A stretch of DNA of 64,000 nucleotides from Balaenoptera acutorostrata (lineage: Eukaryota > Chordata > Mammalia > Artiodactyla > Balaenopteridae): positions 129,808,335-129,872,334 of the forward strand of contig NC_080066.1 in assembly GCF_949987535.1 (NCBI RefSeq), read 5' to 3'. The notes under the pieces are model-generated. The model saw only the letters and a list, made by a program, of their open reading frames with translations, made no database searches and was not told the DNA's origin. Of this stretch, positions 11,848 to 24,466 are shown piece after piece. A program made the position numbers and the translations under genes. The first letter of the stretch is position 1, and each line of letters begins with the position of its first letter.

Positions 11848-13647
11848 TATTAATAGGCCACATTTTATAAATGTAATGAGTTTGCTCAACTATATGTAAC
11901 TTGAAATGATTCTTTAAGGGAAGAAAAGTATGTTATATAATATTGTGAACTGTTTAGCTTTACTGAACTATTTAAGAGAAAGTGCCTAATCGCTAAAGTG
12001 CATTTCTGTTTTAGATTTACTGCATATATTTTGAGTTTTCTGTCCCTGTCTCTTATCAATGGTCTTGTATCTAAATAGTCTCTTGTAACTTACAGTAATC
12101 TCTTTTTGAAAGATTTTCGTAAGAAAATAATTATCACCAAAGACATTTTACTGTTAATAACCATGTTAGAGAGACAGTTTAACGGTTTGGAGGTTGGAAA
12201 TTTTTAGACTGCAATTTACTTCTATATAATTAGACAATAACCTTGAGTAATTGCTAAAATATCACCAAAGAAAGGCTTTAGACTTAATTTTCATGGTAAG
12301 ATCAATCAAATGCAGGTTTTTCTTGCAATAATCAGAACATACTTCCTTTCAGCTATGTTTCTTGTTTTTCCAGCACCATCTGACAGATCTTAGGAAATCC
12401 TCAAAGATGAAAAAGAGATTAACACAACAAATAGTCTCCCTCTGGATGAAAAGTGGGAGAAATACATACTTTGAAAAGAAAATTGAAATTGAGATTTTAA
12501 ATTTCTAATTTGAGAAGCTTTTTATTCCATGGAGGCAATATAGACTAAAATTATGCTTATTTAGTTTCTGGGTTCTTAGTAATATGAGAAATTTTATTAA
12601 AGACAGACTTTGGTAAAAATGCAGACATGCTTACTTGTATAGAAAACAGTACATTCTATTGGACTCACATAAGTAAATGCTTTTTCTGTACTCAAAAGCA
12701 AAATTTTCCTAAAGGCCTGTGGTTTTTTTAAAGTAATTCTTTGTCTTGTTTCTCAGCAATTACTTTGTTTTTAGAATCTAGCCATACAGCCAAATTCGGC
12801 AAGATAAGCCCCAGATGAAGAGCATATACACCAGGTTAAGGTTAAGCCCTGTCCTCACACTGATCTTTTGGGGAGCCCATGCTGTGGGCCACCTCAAGTA
12901 AAGCTCACATTATGAAGTCTTCCTGACAGGCCACTAGGTAAACCTCCTTGGATAGGATAAAGATGGATGCCCTTCATTACATACTCTGGTTTATCATAAG
13001 AAATTTTCCAGCAGGCTATACTCTGTACCAGTGAGATAAAGATATTGGTTTTGGGAATTACAAAAATGAGTGAGTTTGCCATAACTTTAATTTTCTGGGT
13101 TAGAAACACAAAAACGTGAAATGCTATTATTTTGAGATATATACCTATCCCTACAATAAGGAATATAAAACGTCTGCCAGATCTGGTTTATAAAACTTGA
13201 AAAGTATTAAATATACTAGAAACTCAAACCCTTTGAAAGCACAAAATAACCAAATAATTCTGGATTTAATTGATATACCTAGTTCAGTAGTATTCTGTTG
13301 AAAAAAGTTCAGATTGAAAGTTCATTAAAATGTACTCGAATATACATTACAGGGTTTTGTGTTTATTTGCTATCCTTACTATATTTTCAAATAGAATTAA
13401 CATGCTTGAACACTTGCTTTTCAGAAAGTTATGAAATTAAACAAAAATAAATTATTTTAAATGCTCATTAGAATGTGTCCAAAAACTTTTTATGCCCCTT
13501 TTCCTAGGATTCAAAACTTGAGTCATTATTCAGAAATGCTTTTTAATTTTAATTATCTTTAAATCTAGAATCAAGTGAAACATATTAAATACTGGGTCCA
13601 GTTTTCTTCCATCTTTCAGAGCTTCATGGAATAAGAAACTAATCTAG
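11848..13647 (+). pseudogene. PCGF5: PCGF5 retrocopy: middle 3'UTR-like block
   Basis: This AT-rich single-copy sequence continues the block that L1 copy A interrupted at 4,687. It has no recognisable repeats and no meaningful open frame. L1 copy B interrupts it at 13,647. Assignment to the PCGF5 3'UTR is inference from collinearity. Confidence 0.55.
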
Positions 13648-14725
13648 AGGGTGGAGTCAAGATGGCAGCATGGGAAGATGTGACGTTCACATCTCCCCAC
13701 AACTAGGGTGCCTGCCAGATGCTGGTGGGGGACCTCCATGCCCAAGGAGAAGGGAGGAACTCCCAAACGAACTGGTAGGATGTGGGGAGACTGAAGGGGG
13801 AGGAGAAGTGAAGTTCGGACAGGACCAGAGCCCCTGAGGGACTTCTATGAGTGGAGGGACCCTTGGGGGCTCAGATCAGGGAGAGCACGCCGAGCATTTC
13901 TCCTGCCCAATCGGCCAGGGAAGTCTGCTCGGCTCGCGGGATGGGTCCTATGCCCTCAGAGGCCCCTTCCGGGCCGCACTGGTCCTGGCAGCAGAGAAGA
14001 GCAGGAGAGGCAGGTGGGAGGGGCCCTCCAGGACCAGAGGAGTGGGAGAGGAGCGGAGTGCATTTGTCCCACCCACTCAGGCCCAAAAAGCCAGCTGGAC
14101 TCCCAGGTGGGGTCACCCACCCTCTGAGACCAGAGGCAAGCCTGGGCCCATTCTGTTCCCTTGAGCCTAAGCCCCACTCCCCACACCCCCCAGGGCCTTT
14201 TCTAGCCCTGTGAGTCCTAACATAGGCCCCACCCACTGCCCAAATCCTGCCCCTACTTAGGCCCCACCCTCCACAGCCAAGGCCTTTTCCACCATTTTTT
14301 TTTTCCTTCTACTCTTTTTTACTATTGTGGTTCCGTTTTACCTTCTGGTTGTTGTTTCATCTATATTTTTATATTCTTTCTAACATATTGGTTAGTTTCC
14401 TAGTCTAATTTTAGTTTTTACTCTTTGTAATTGTTCGCCTTTTTATGTTTTTTGCTACCCCGCACAGCTTGCAGGTTCTTGGTTCACGAGCCAGGGGTCA
14501 GGCCAAAGCTCCTGCAGTGGGAGCTCTGAGTCCAAACCACTGGACTAACAAAGAACCTCAGACCCCAGGGAATATTCATCAGAGTGAGGTCTCCTGGAGG
14601 TCCTCATCTCAGCACCAAGACCCACCTCTACCTAAGAGCCTACAAACTGCAGTGTTGGAAGCCTCAGGCCAAACAACCAGTAAGACAGGAACAAAATCCC
14701 ACCCATCAAAAAAAAAAAGAAAACT

Positions 14726-15614
14726 GAGACGGCAAAATATATGTCACAGATTAAGGAGCAAAGTAAAAAACCAACAAGACCAAATAAATGAAGAGGAGAT
14801 AGGCAATCTACCTGAAAAGGAATTCAGATTAATGATAGTAAAGATGATCTACAATGGAGGCACAGAGTGAGAAAAAACAAGAAATGCTTAACAAAGATCT
14901 AAAAGAACTAAAGAACAAACAAACAGAGATGAATAACACAATAACTGAAATGAAAAATACACTAGAAGGAATCAATAACAGGATAACTGAGGCAGAAGAA
15001 TGAAAAAGTGAGCTGGAAGACAAAATGGTGGAAATAATGCCTGAGGAGCAGAATAAAGAAAAAAGAATGAAAAGAATGGAAGACAATCTCAGAGACCTCT
15101 GGGGCAACACTAAATACACCAACATTTGAATTATAGGGGTCCCAGAAGAAGAAGAGAAAAAGACAGGGTCTGAGAAAAGGTTTGAAGAGATTATAGTGGA
15201 AAACTTCCCTAACATGGAAGAGGAAATAGTCACCCAAGTCCAGGAAACACAGAGAGTACCATACAGGATAAACCCTAGGAGAAACACGCCAAGACACATA
15301 TCAATCAAACTAACAAAAATTAAATTCAAAGAAAAAATATTAAAAGCAGCAAGGGAAAAACAAAAAATAACATACAAAGGAATCCCCATAAGGTTATCAG
15401 CTGATTTTTCAGCAGAAACTTTGCAGGCCAGAAGGGAGTGGCAGGACATAGTTAAAGTGATGAAAAAGAAAAACCTACAACAAAGATTACTCTACCCAGC
15501 AAGGATCTCATTCAGATTCGACGAAGAAACCAAAAGTTTTTAAGACAAGCAAAAGCTAAGAGAGTTCAGCACCACCAAACCAGCTTTACAACAAATGTTA
15601 AAGAAATTTCTCTA
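14726..15614 (+). pseudogene. LINE-1 ORF1 remnant (copy B)
   Basis: It aligns by eye with ORF1 of copy A along its length. It is broken by a deletion/frameshift near 14,850-14,880 and by in-frame stops near 15,001 (TGA), 15,126 (TGA) and 15,541 (TAA). The expected start ATG is not evident. The RRM and C-terminal parts (15,196-15,543) remain readable, including [10 protein letters not shown] and [11 protein letters not shown]. Confidence 0.9.
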
Positions 15615-15674
15615 GGCAGGAAACACAAAAGAAGAAAAAGACCCACAAAAACAAACCCAAAACAATTAAGAAAA

Positions 15675-18600
15675 TGGTAATAGGAACATACATATCAATA
15701 ATAACCTTGAATGTAAATGGATTAAATGCCCCAACCAAAAGAGACAGACTGGCTGAATGGATACAAAAATAAGACCGATGTATATGTTGTCTACAAGAGA
15801 CTCACTTCAGACCTAGGGACACATACAGACTGAAAGTGAAGGGATGTAAGAAGATATTCCATGCAAATGGAAATCAAAAGAAAGCTCGAGTAGCAATACT
15901 CGTTTCAGATAAAATAGACTTTACAATAAAGACTGTTATAAGCGATAAGGAAGGACACTACATAATGATCAAGAGATCAATCCAAGAAGAAGATATAACA
16001 ATTATAAATGTTTATGCTCCCAAAATAGGAGCACCTCAATACATAAGGCAAATGCTAACAACCATGAAAGGAGAAATCGACAGTAACACAATAATAGTAG
16101 GGGACTTTAGCACCCCACTTACACCAATGGGCAGATCATCCAAAATGAAAATAAATAAAGAAACACAAGCTTTAAATGACACAGTAGACCAGAGAGATTT
16201 AATTGATATTTATAGAACATTCCCCCCAAAAGTGGCAGAATACACTTTCTTCTCAAGTACACATGGAACATTCTCCAGGATAGATCACATCTTGGGTTAC
16301 AAATCAAGCCTTGGAAAATTTAAGAAAATGGAAATCGTATCAAGCATCTTTTCTGACCATAATGCTATGAGACTGGAAATAAATTACAGGAAAAAAAACT
16401 GTAAAAAACACAAATAGATGGAGGCTAAACAATACACTACTAAATAACGAAGAGATCACTGAAGAAATCAGAGAGGAAATCAAAAAATACATAGAAACAA
16501 ATGACAACAAAAACATGATGACCCAAAACCTATGGGACTCAGCAAAAGCAGTTCTAAGAAGGAAGTTTATAGCAATACAATCTTACCTCAAGAAACAACA
16601 AAAGTCTCAAATAAACAATCTAACCCTACACCTAAAGCAACTAGAGAAAGAAGAACAAAGAAAACCCAAAGTCAGTAAAAGGAAAGAAATCATAAAGATC
16701 AGAGCAGAAATAAATGAAATAGAAATGAAAAAAACAATAGCAAAGATCAATAGAACTAAAAGCTGGTTCTTTGAGAAGATAAACAAAATTGATAAACCCT
16801 TATTCAGACTCATCAAGAAAAAAAGGGAGAGGACCCAAATCAATAAAATTAGAAATGAAAAAGGAGCAGTCACAACTGACACCGCAGAAATACAAAGGAT
16901 TATAAAAGACTACTACAAACAATTATATGCCAATAAAATGGACAACCACAAAGAAATGGACAAATTCTTGGAAAGGTACAATTTTCCAAGACTTAACCAG
17001 GAAGAACTAGAAAATATAAACAGACCTATAACAAGTAATGAAATTGAAACTGTAATTAAAAATCTTCCAACAAACAAAAGTCAAGGACCAGATGGCTTCA
17101 CAGGTGAAATCTATCAAACATTTAGAGAAGAGCTAACACCTATCCTTCTCAAACTCTTCCAAAAAATTGCAGAGGGAGGAACACTCCCAAATTCATTCTA
17201 CAAAGCCAACAACACCCTGATACCAAAACCAGAGAAAGACATCACAAAAAAAGAAAATTATAGACCAATATCACTGATGAACATAGATGCAAAAATCCTG
17301 AACAAAATACTAGCAAACAACATATTAAAAGGATCATACACCATGATCAAATGGAATTTATCCCAGGGATGCAAGGATTCTTCAATATACACAAATTACT
17401 CAATGTGATACATCATAATAACAAATTAAGGAATAAAAACCATATGGTCATCTCAATAGACGCAGAAAAAGCTTTTGACAAAATTCAACACCCATTTATG
17501 ATAAAAACTCTCCAGAAAATGGGCATAGAGGGAACCTACCTCAACATAATAAAGGCCATATATGACAAACCCACAGCAAACATCATACTCAGTGGTGAAA
17601 AACTGAAAGCATTTCCACTAAGATCAGGACCAAGACAAGGATGTCCACTCTTGCCACTATTATTCAACATAGTTATAGAAGTCCTAGCCACAGCAATCAG
17701 AGAAGAAAAAGAAATAAAAGTAATATAAATCAGAAAAGAAGTAAAGTAAAATGGTCACTGTCTGCAGATTATATGATACTATACATAGGAAATCCTAAAG
17801 ATGCCACCAGAAAACTACTAGAACTAATCAACGAATTTGGTAACGTTGCAGGATACAAAATTAATGCACAGAAATCTCTGGCATTCCTATACACCAACAA
17901 CGAAAAATCAGAAAGGGAAATTAAGGAAACACTCCCATTTACCACTGCAACAAAAATAATAAAATACCTAGGAATAAACCTACCTAAGGAGGCAAAAGAC
18001 TTGTACTCAGAAAACTGTAAAACAATGGTGAAAGAAATCAAAGATGACATAAACAGATGGAGAAATATACCATGTTCTTGGATTGGAAGAATCAATATTG
18101 TGAAAATGACTCTACTACCCAAAGCAATCTACAGATTCAATGCAATCCCTGTCAAACTACCAATGGCACTCTTCACAGAATTAGAACAAAAAAGTTTTAA
18201 ATTCGTATGGAAACACAAAAGACCCCGAATAGCCAAAGCAATCTTGAGAAAGAAAAATGGAGCTGGAGGAATCAGGCTCCCAGACTTCAAACTATACTAC
18301 AAATCTACAGTAATCAAGACAGTATGGTACTGGCACAAAACAGAAGTATAGATAAATGGTACAGGATAGAAAGCCCAGAGATAAACCCACGCACATATGG
18401 TCACCTAATTTACGACAAAGGAGGCAAGAACATATGATGGAGAAAAGACAGCCTCTTCAATAAGTGGTGCTGGGAAAACTGGACAGCTAAATGTAAAAGA
18501 ATGAAATTAGAACACTCCCTAACACCATACACAAAAATAAACACCAAATGGATTAAAGACCTAAATGTAAGATTAGACACTATAAAACTCTTAGAGGAAA

Positions 18601-19504
18601 ATATAGGAAGAACACTTTGACATAAACCACAGCAAGATCTTTTTTGACCCACCTCCTAGAGTAATGAAAATAAAAACAAAAATAAACAAATGGGACCTAA
18701 TGAAACTTAAAAGCTTTTGCACAGCAGAGGAAACCATAAACAAGACGAAAATACAACCCTCAGAATGGGAGAAAATATTTGCAAATGAAACAATGGACAA
18801 AGGATTAATCTCCAAAATATACAAACAGCTCATGGAGATCAATATCAAAAAAACAAACAAATGAATTAAAAACTAAGACATTAGTTTTTAATGTTGTTGT
18901 TTTAAAAACTAAGACATTAGTTTTTAATGTTGTTGTTTTAAAAACAAACAACTGAATTAAAAGACCTAAAGACATTTCATCAAAGAAGACATACAGGTGG
19001 CCAAAGGCACATGAAAAGATGCTCAACATCACTAATTATTAGAGAAATGCAAATCAAAACTACAATGAGGTACCACTTCACACCAGTCAGAATGACCATT
19101 ATCAAAAAATCTAGAAACAATAAATGCTGGAAAGGATGTGGTGAAAAGGGAACCCTCTTGCACTGTTGGTGGGAATGTAAATTGATACAACCACTATGGA
19201 GAACAGTATGGAGGTTCTTTAAAAAACTAAAAATAGAACTACCATATGACCCAGCAATCCCACTACTGGGCATATACCCTGAGAAAACCATTATTCAAAA
19301 AGAGACATGTACCACAATGTTCATTGCAGCACTATTTACAATAGCCAGGATATGGAAGCAACCTAAATGTCCATCAACAGATGAATGGATACAGAAGATG
19401 TGGCACATATATACAATGGAATATTACGCAGCCACAAAAAGGAACGAAATTGAGCTCTTTGTAGTGAGGTGGATGGACCTAGAGTCTGTCATACAGAGTA
19501 AGTA
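15675..19504 (+). pseudogene. LINE-1 ORF2 remnant (copy B)
   Basis: Endonuclease and reverse-transcriptase segments are recognisable in several frames (15,836-16,417; 16,515-17,408; 17,351-17,728; 17,641-18,351; 19,011-19,505). Breaks include a TAA near 15,769, a frameshift near 16,397, a deletion near 17,318, a TAA near 17,727, a TGA near 18,436 and a frameshift near 18,615. The catalytic FADD is altered to SADY (near 17,760-17,771). A foreign 36-bp tandem repeat sits at 18,868-18,939. The copy is inactive. Confidence 0.93.
18868..18939 (+). repeat. 36-bp tandem duplication containing a palindrome, inside L1 copy B ORF2
   Basis: Two identical 36-bp units each contain the inverted repeat 'aaaaacta' / 'tagttttt' around a 6-nt centre. 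Flanking 'aaaacaaacaaatgaattaaa' like sequences on both sides are also near copies of one another. Copy A has no counterpart here and reads straight through. Confidence 0.9.
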
Positions 19505-19978
19505 AGTCAGAAAGAGAAAAACAAATACTGTATGCTAACACATATATATGGAATCTAAAAAAAATAAAATGGTACTGATGAACCTAGTGGCAGGACAGGA
19601 ATAAAGACGTAGACATAGAGAATGTGCATGAGGACACGGGGAGGGGGAAGGGTAAGTTGGGACAAAGTAAAGAGTAGCAGTGACATATATAGACTACCAA
19701 ATGTAAAATAGATAGCTAGTGGGAAGCAGCTGCATAGCACAGGGAGATCAGCTCAGTGCTTTGTGACCACCTGGAGGGGTGGGATAGGGAGGTTGGGGGG
19801 GAGGCTCAAGAGGAAAGGGATATGGGGATGTATGTATGCATATGGCTGATTCACTTTGTTGTACAACAGAAACTAACATAGTATTGTGAAGCAATTATAC
19901 TCCAATAAAGATGTATTAAATAAATAAATAAAAACATTCATTCTTCAAAAAAAAAAAAAAGAAAAGAGATTAATCTAG

Positions 19979-20778
19979 TACAAACTGAAGATTAAATATT
20001 TCTGGGCAATGCAGAGATAGTGAATAGATTATGTATCCGTGGACTTCACATCAGTCCAGCAGAGCAGGAGTTCTGCACATTAGAAACGGAATGGGATCAG
20101 CCTAACATTGTTTGGGGTTGGTTTTCTTTTGCTGTATTTTTTTGAATGGGGATGGGGGCCCAAATGTCCTTATGAAGCTGTGGTCGACAAGAGCTTGTGA
20201 GGGAGCACCAGTGTTCTGCTGCATTCCTGCATCTGGCAACACAACAGCAAGTACCAATTTTTAATAGATTAGCCCTCACATTAAATAAAACCATCATAGA
20301 CTATATTGTACAGTTATGTTGCTAAAACAAAATTTCAAAATTTTCTTTTGAAATATAAAATATTTTAAGCTTTTTTTTTTGGTCAAAAGTGGTAACATCT
20401 TAATACAGATAAAAACCTTTTTGTGGTTGTAAGATTTAGCTTATAAATCATTCCAATTGAAGTGAAAGATTACCAGGTCATTATTAATGGCTTAGTCTAT
20501 TAAGAATATATGTATTTTTGTAAAGGAAAAGCACTTGTAGATATTTAATCAGTACTATATGTCTGTTTTGCAGAAATAAAATACTGCTTAGAGATTCTCT
20601 TTAAATATTTTTCATTTTTGTGCTCAAATGTATTTTGTTTTGATCTATGGAATGTTCTGTACAAAGCTGTATGGTTGCACTGTTGGGCTAGATGCTTTTT
20701 TTGGTTAAGATCTGGACTTAGCCAAGTATATTTGCCCATGTTAAAAATAGTACCTTTGTTATTAAAAGTTTGACTGCA
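19979..20778 (+). pseudogene. PCGF5: PCGF5 retrocopy: distal 3'UTR-like block with polyadenylation signal
   Basis: Unique AT-rich sequence contains AATAAA-type motifs, including 'gaaataaaatac' at 20,574-20,585. It ends with ATTAAA at 20,761-20,766 shortly before an A-rich remnant (21,084-21,093, beyond the SINE). This is the layout expected for the 3' end of a processed mRNA copy. Homology to the parent 3'UTR was not tested. Confidence 0.55.
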
Positions 20779-21072
20779 GGGCTTCCCTGGTGGCGCAGTG
20801 GTTGAGAGTCTGCCTGCCAATGCAGGGGACACGGGTTCGAGCCCTGGTCTGGGAAGATCCCACATGCCGCGGAGCAGCTGGGCCCGTGAGCCACAACTAC
20901 TGAGCCTGCGCGTCTGGAGCCTGTGCTCCGCAACAAGAGAGGCCGCGATAGTGAGAGGCCCGCGCACTGCGATGAAGAGTGGTCCCCACTTGCCACAACT
21001 AGAGAAAGCCCTCGCACAGAAACGAAGACCCAACACAGCCATAAATAAATAAATAAATATTAAAAAAAAAAA
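20779..21072 (+). mobile_element. CHR SINE at the 3' end of the retrocopy
   Basis: It opens 'gggcttccctggtggcgc', has a perfect B box ('ggttcgagccc' at 20,835-20,845) and a conserved body, and ends in an (AAAT)n/A tail. The target-site duplication is 'tttgactgca' at 20,769-20,778 and 21,073-21,082. Confidence 0.97.
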
Positions 21073-21269
21073 TTTGACTGCATAAAAAAGAAAGAAGTCT
21101 GTTATCTGCTTCTATATTCAATCTGTCATGGTATCAACTATGGAGCCTCTGGAAAACTCCAATTGTGAGAGAATGAGTAACAAAACAAGCTAAAAAGACA
21201 GTACAGGCTTCACAAGGAACTACAAAAGATGGTCTTTGATGATAATCTTAACAACACATTCTCACCTCA

Positions 21270-21465
21270 CATATATATAGCACCTTGTTATTCACAAGAG
21301 CATTTTCACATACGCATTATATTTGATTCTCACTCACCACAGTCTTGTGAGGCATTATTTCCATTTTATAAACAAGGCCTCTGAAGTTCAGAGAAGTTAG
21401 CTGACACGCCCAGGATTACATAGTTTGTAAGTAGACAAGCTGGATGCCACATTCCCACCACTACC
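21270..21465 (-). mobile_element. MIR SINE fragment
   Basis: The antisense MIR core is visible: 'attatttccattttataaac' followed by an AGAGAAGTTAGCTGACACGCCCAGG-like stretch. This corresponds to the 'ttacagatgaggaaactgag...gtcacacagc' MIR pattern in diverged form. Confidence 0.7.
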
Positions 21466-21833
21466 CCAAATTGAAAAAGTCATTTTTATTATCAGGGAAA
21501 CACTGATGTAGTCTTCTTCATTTTCTAGACAGGAATCCAAAACCCAGAGTTTAGAAAGCAACCTGCCCTTGATCCGTAAGAAGGAGCAGAAATGGATCCC
21601 AGACTTACTGGCTCTAAATTGGGCTTTGGTAGCTAATTAAGCCTATGTCAGAGTTAAAAAAAAAAAAAAAAAAACAACTCTGTGAAACTTTTTTCCAAAA
21701 AAGAGCTGATTCTAAATCCATTCAGTAGATAAATAGCTGCTTGGTAGATACAGGCAGTGGATACATTTGGTCTTTCCCTCTTAGTCTTATTCACATATTA
21801 AAAACTTGGGGGGCGGTGGCTATGACAATGGAC

Positions 21834-21917
21834 CTAAAGATAAGCAATGAGTAGAATTTTCTAGCTTCTATTGATCTAAAGATAAGCAATGAGTAGAAGT
21901 TTCCAGGTCCTAGGTTT
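21834..21917 (+). repeat. 42-bp tandem duplication
   Basis: 'ctaaagataagcaatgagta' occurs at 21,834 and again 42 bp later at 21,876. The remaining parts of the two units are diverged. Confidence 0.85.
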
Positions 21918-21944
21918 CTTGTTTATTTGTTTTTTAATATAACT

Positions 21945-22055
21945 ATTGTAGCTGCCATTTATTGAGTACTAGGCTTAAAGTTTTGCCTTGATTATTGTCA
22001 TTCTCACAATAATATAAAGTAGGCGATAGCCCCTTCATCCATTCCATAAACAAGC
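21945..22055 (-). mobile_element. MIR fragment
   Basis: 'gccatttattgagtactagg' followed by 'ttctcacaataat' matches the 3' part of MIR read on the minus strand. It is short and diverged. Confidence 0.5.
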
Positions 22056-23929
22056 ATGAACAAATCCTCACTAAAGTAATCAGTGAGAAAAGCAGAAGGA
22101 AGGTGGAAAGTTTGATAAGATACTCACTTTTATAATCTGATTACCAGATACCTTTGTGACTCAATCATGATGCCTTTAGTTGACTGAGAGACAGAAAGGA
22201 GAGAGAGAAAGCGGGAGGCATGGAGGCAGGAATGGAGAGAGGATGGGAGGGAGGGAGGGAGGAAGGAAATAAATAATGACTGGGATGGCTTAAATAATAA
22301 AGATATTTATTATCTTAGATATTAAGATGTACCAAGGTGGGGCATCTTCAGGATAGGCTAACTCAGAAGTTAAATGATGTCATAGATATTCCATTTCCTT
22401 CCCTGCCTCCACTCTGACATCTTCAGTATGTCAACTGCCCTCGTGGCCTCAGGATGGCTGCCAGAGTTCCAGATGTCATATGTAGATACAACTTCAAAAA
22501 GAAAAAAAGGGACTGTTTCTTCCTATGCCTCTTTACAACAGCAAAATAAATTTTCCCAAAAGCCTACATGCAGACTTCATCTCACATCTCAGTACCTTTT
22601 CCTAAACATTACTGGTGAGAAGAATGTGGCCCAAAGATGAGCTGAGACAACCAACATTTATTTCTGTAATTGGGGATAGATCAGCTTTCAATGAGACCAC
22701 TTTGGAGGGGTCTATCAGAAAAGAAGGGTGAAGTGAGTTACAGTAGTTGCTGCATTTTAGAGTTTTTCCACTTAAGAATTCAGTCACTACATTTTTGGTG
22801 GTGGGTGGGTGGAAATACAATGCTGACATAAACACTGTCCCATAGAAACAGACACCTGGAGCCTAGCATTAAAGCTGTGCTTTTTGAATATAATATTAAT
22901 AAATGTAGGTGACTGGTTTTGATATAATGGAGCTAAGTAATTGCCAATTTACTAAATGTAACATGTTAATTTTTTCAGTGTCTTCCATATAAAAGTTGTC
23001 ATTAAACAACCCTCCAGAGCCCCATTAAAATCACTGAATGTAAGCAAATTCAATTAGTGCTCACATTCCAGGCAGAGTGTGCTATTCACATTAGGTCTGT
23101 AGATGTGGTAACAGAAGCATTAAGGAGTGCCCAAAAGCAATTTGGAGAACAAATGACAGGGAATGGGGCAACTAAGAATGGGGAGGAAAAAATGTGATTA
23201 ACTGTTATGAAAGAAAAACCATCAAAACATAATTATGAGCGACATTATATAAGCCAGGCCCTCAGTGGGCAATAAACCACTCTCAGATCCTTAAGTAGCT
23301 AAATAATCACCATCTTGGCTATAAATCATCACCAGACTAAACATCAATCAGTAAAAGCTTCCTTGTTCCTAGGGTCAATGAATTTAGTACCTTTGATTGC
23401 AACTGATTACCTTTATTTTTAAGAAAACAAAAACAAAAACAAAAAAGTATACCAGGTTCTGCAAAAGTTGTTAGCCAAAGTGGCAGTGGTTACATCTGAG
23501 ATCACTGTACATCGATTCTTTCCAGTAACTAGGTAAGAATTACACTGCATGCTAGAGAATACCAGTCACCTTGAAAAACCTAAAAAAAAAAACCAGAACA
23601 AAACCCTCTTCTCCTTCCTCTAAGAAAATCTCAAATATATAGAAGCAGTCTAAGGCAGCTTTTAGTTCATTACCACTCTCTCACTCAATGAAACCTCTAA
23701 ACATAAACATAGCAACTGACAATAATAAATTCAGGTATTAAAGCATGAAAAGCTAAAGAGTAGCTGCCTCCTCTACAGCCCCGCCCCCAAAGAGGGCTTT
23801 CCTCTTCCTTCCCTAGGCAAGTGACTTTGCAGATAGATCACTATCTTGGAGATACTTTTATGCCCTACACAGGGGGTAATTTCCATTTCTCTGTGTGACT
23901 CAACATGTCCTGACTAAATATGCCAGACA
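22056..23929. other. Single-copy noncoding stretch
   Basis: No gene or young repeat is seen. A purine-rich tract lies at 22,188-22,270 (GAGA and GGGA runs). The part around 22,960-23,110 is AT-rich and homopolymer-poor and could be constrained noncoding sequence, but nothing here proves it. Confidence 0.5.
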
Positions 23930-24466
23930 GACTTCAAGGTGACCCCATGATCCTGCCTCCTGGTTTTCTTGCCCTCTCTGTTTGAGTGTGGGCAGGACCT
24001 GTGACCTGCTTCTCACTAACAGACTACAGCAAAGGTGATGTGATGTCACTCCTGAGATTATGTTATGTCAATTTCCATCTTGCTAACAGACTTGCTGCTT
24101 TCTCTCTCTCTAGCTGGTTTTGAAGATGTGAACTGCCATGTTGTGAGAAATCCCATATAAATAGTGTGGCAGGGAACTATAAGGGCTCCAGGAGCTGTGG
24201 TCAGCTCAGCAACAGCCAGCAACATGGTGGAGCTCTCAGTCTTCCAATCGCAAGAAGTGAAATTTGTCAGTTTCCTGAGTGAGCTTGGAAAATGATCCAT
24301 TGCCCTGGCCAACACTCTCATTGTATTATTCCTGAGGACCCAGCTAGGTCTTGCCTAGACTCCCAACCCACAGAAACTGTGAGATGATAAATGTGTGCTG
24401 TTTTAAGCCACTAAATCTGTGGTAGTTTGTTACACAGCAATAGAAAATTAATACACTAACCAGACC
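23930..24466 (+). mobile_element. MLT1-type MaLR solo LTR
   Basis: About 540 bp of diverged LTR ends in the diagnostic MLT1 3' pattern: 'cacagaaactgtgagatgat', then 'ttttaagccactaaat', then 'gtggtagtttgttac'. No internal retroviral coding sequence adjoins it. This is an old non-autonomous LTR element, assigned from its remembered consensus. Confidence 0.75.

Larger units (their letters stand above)
13648..19963 (+). mobile_element. Full-length but degenerate LINE-1 (copy B)
   Basis: It is flanked by 15-bp direct repeats, 13 of 15 identical (13,633-13,647 and 19,964-19,978). The YY1-like 'caagatggcagc' at 13,658-13,669 marks a complete 5' end. The 5'UTR (to about 14,725) is GC-rich at its start and unlike that of copy A. 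ORF1 and ORF2 remnants follow. The 3'UTR (19,505-19,945) ends with 'ccaataaagatgtatt' and an A-rich tail. This 3'UTR is unrelated to that of copy A but matches the fragment at 44,540-44,856, so a different L1 subfamily is involved. Confidence 0.92.

Noticed and set aside
13847..14236. Overlapping 105-121 codon frames in the 5'UTR of L1 copy B
   Set aside because: GC-rich 5'UTR with frames open on both strands. No homology to a known ORF0 could be established.
20545..21052. Open frames of 80-165 codons over CHR SINEs (also near 25,894, 26,810, 27,954, 34,540, 39,878 and 41,688)
   Set aside because: The same translations recur at every CHR SINE on both strands. They are by-products of a GC-rich repeat without stops, not genes.
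23930..24466. Possible provirus around the MLT1 LTRs at 23,930 and 42,746
   Set aside because: The two LTRs are 18 kb apart, diverged from each other and have no retroviral coding sequence between them. They are independent solo LTRs.
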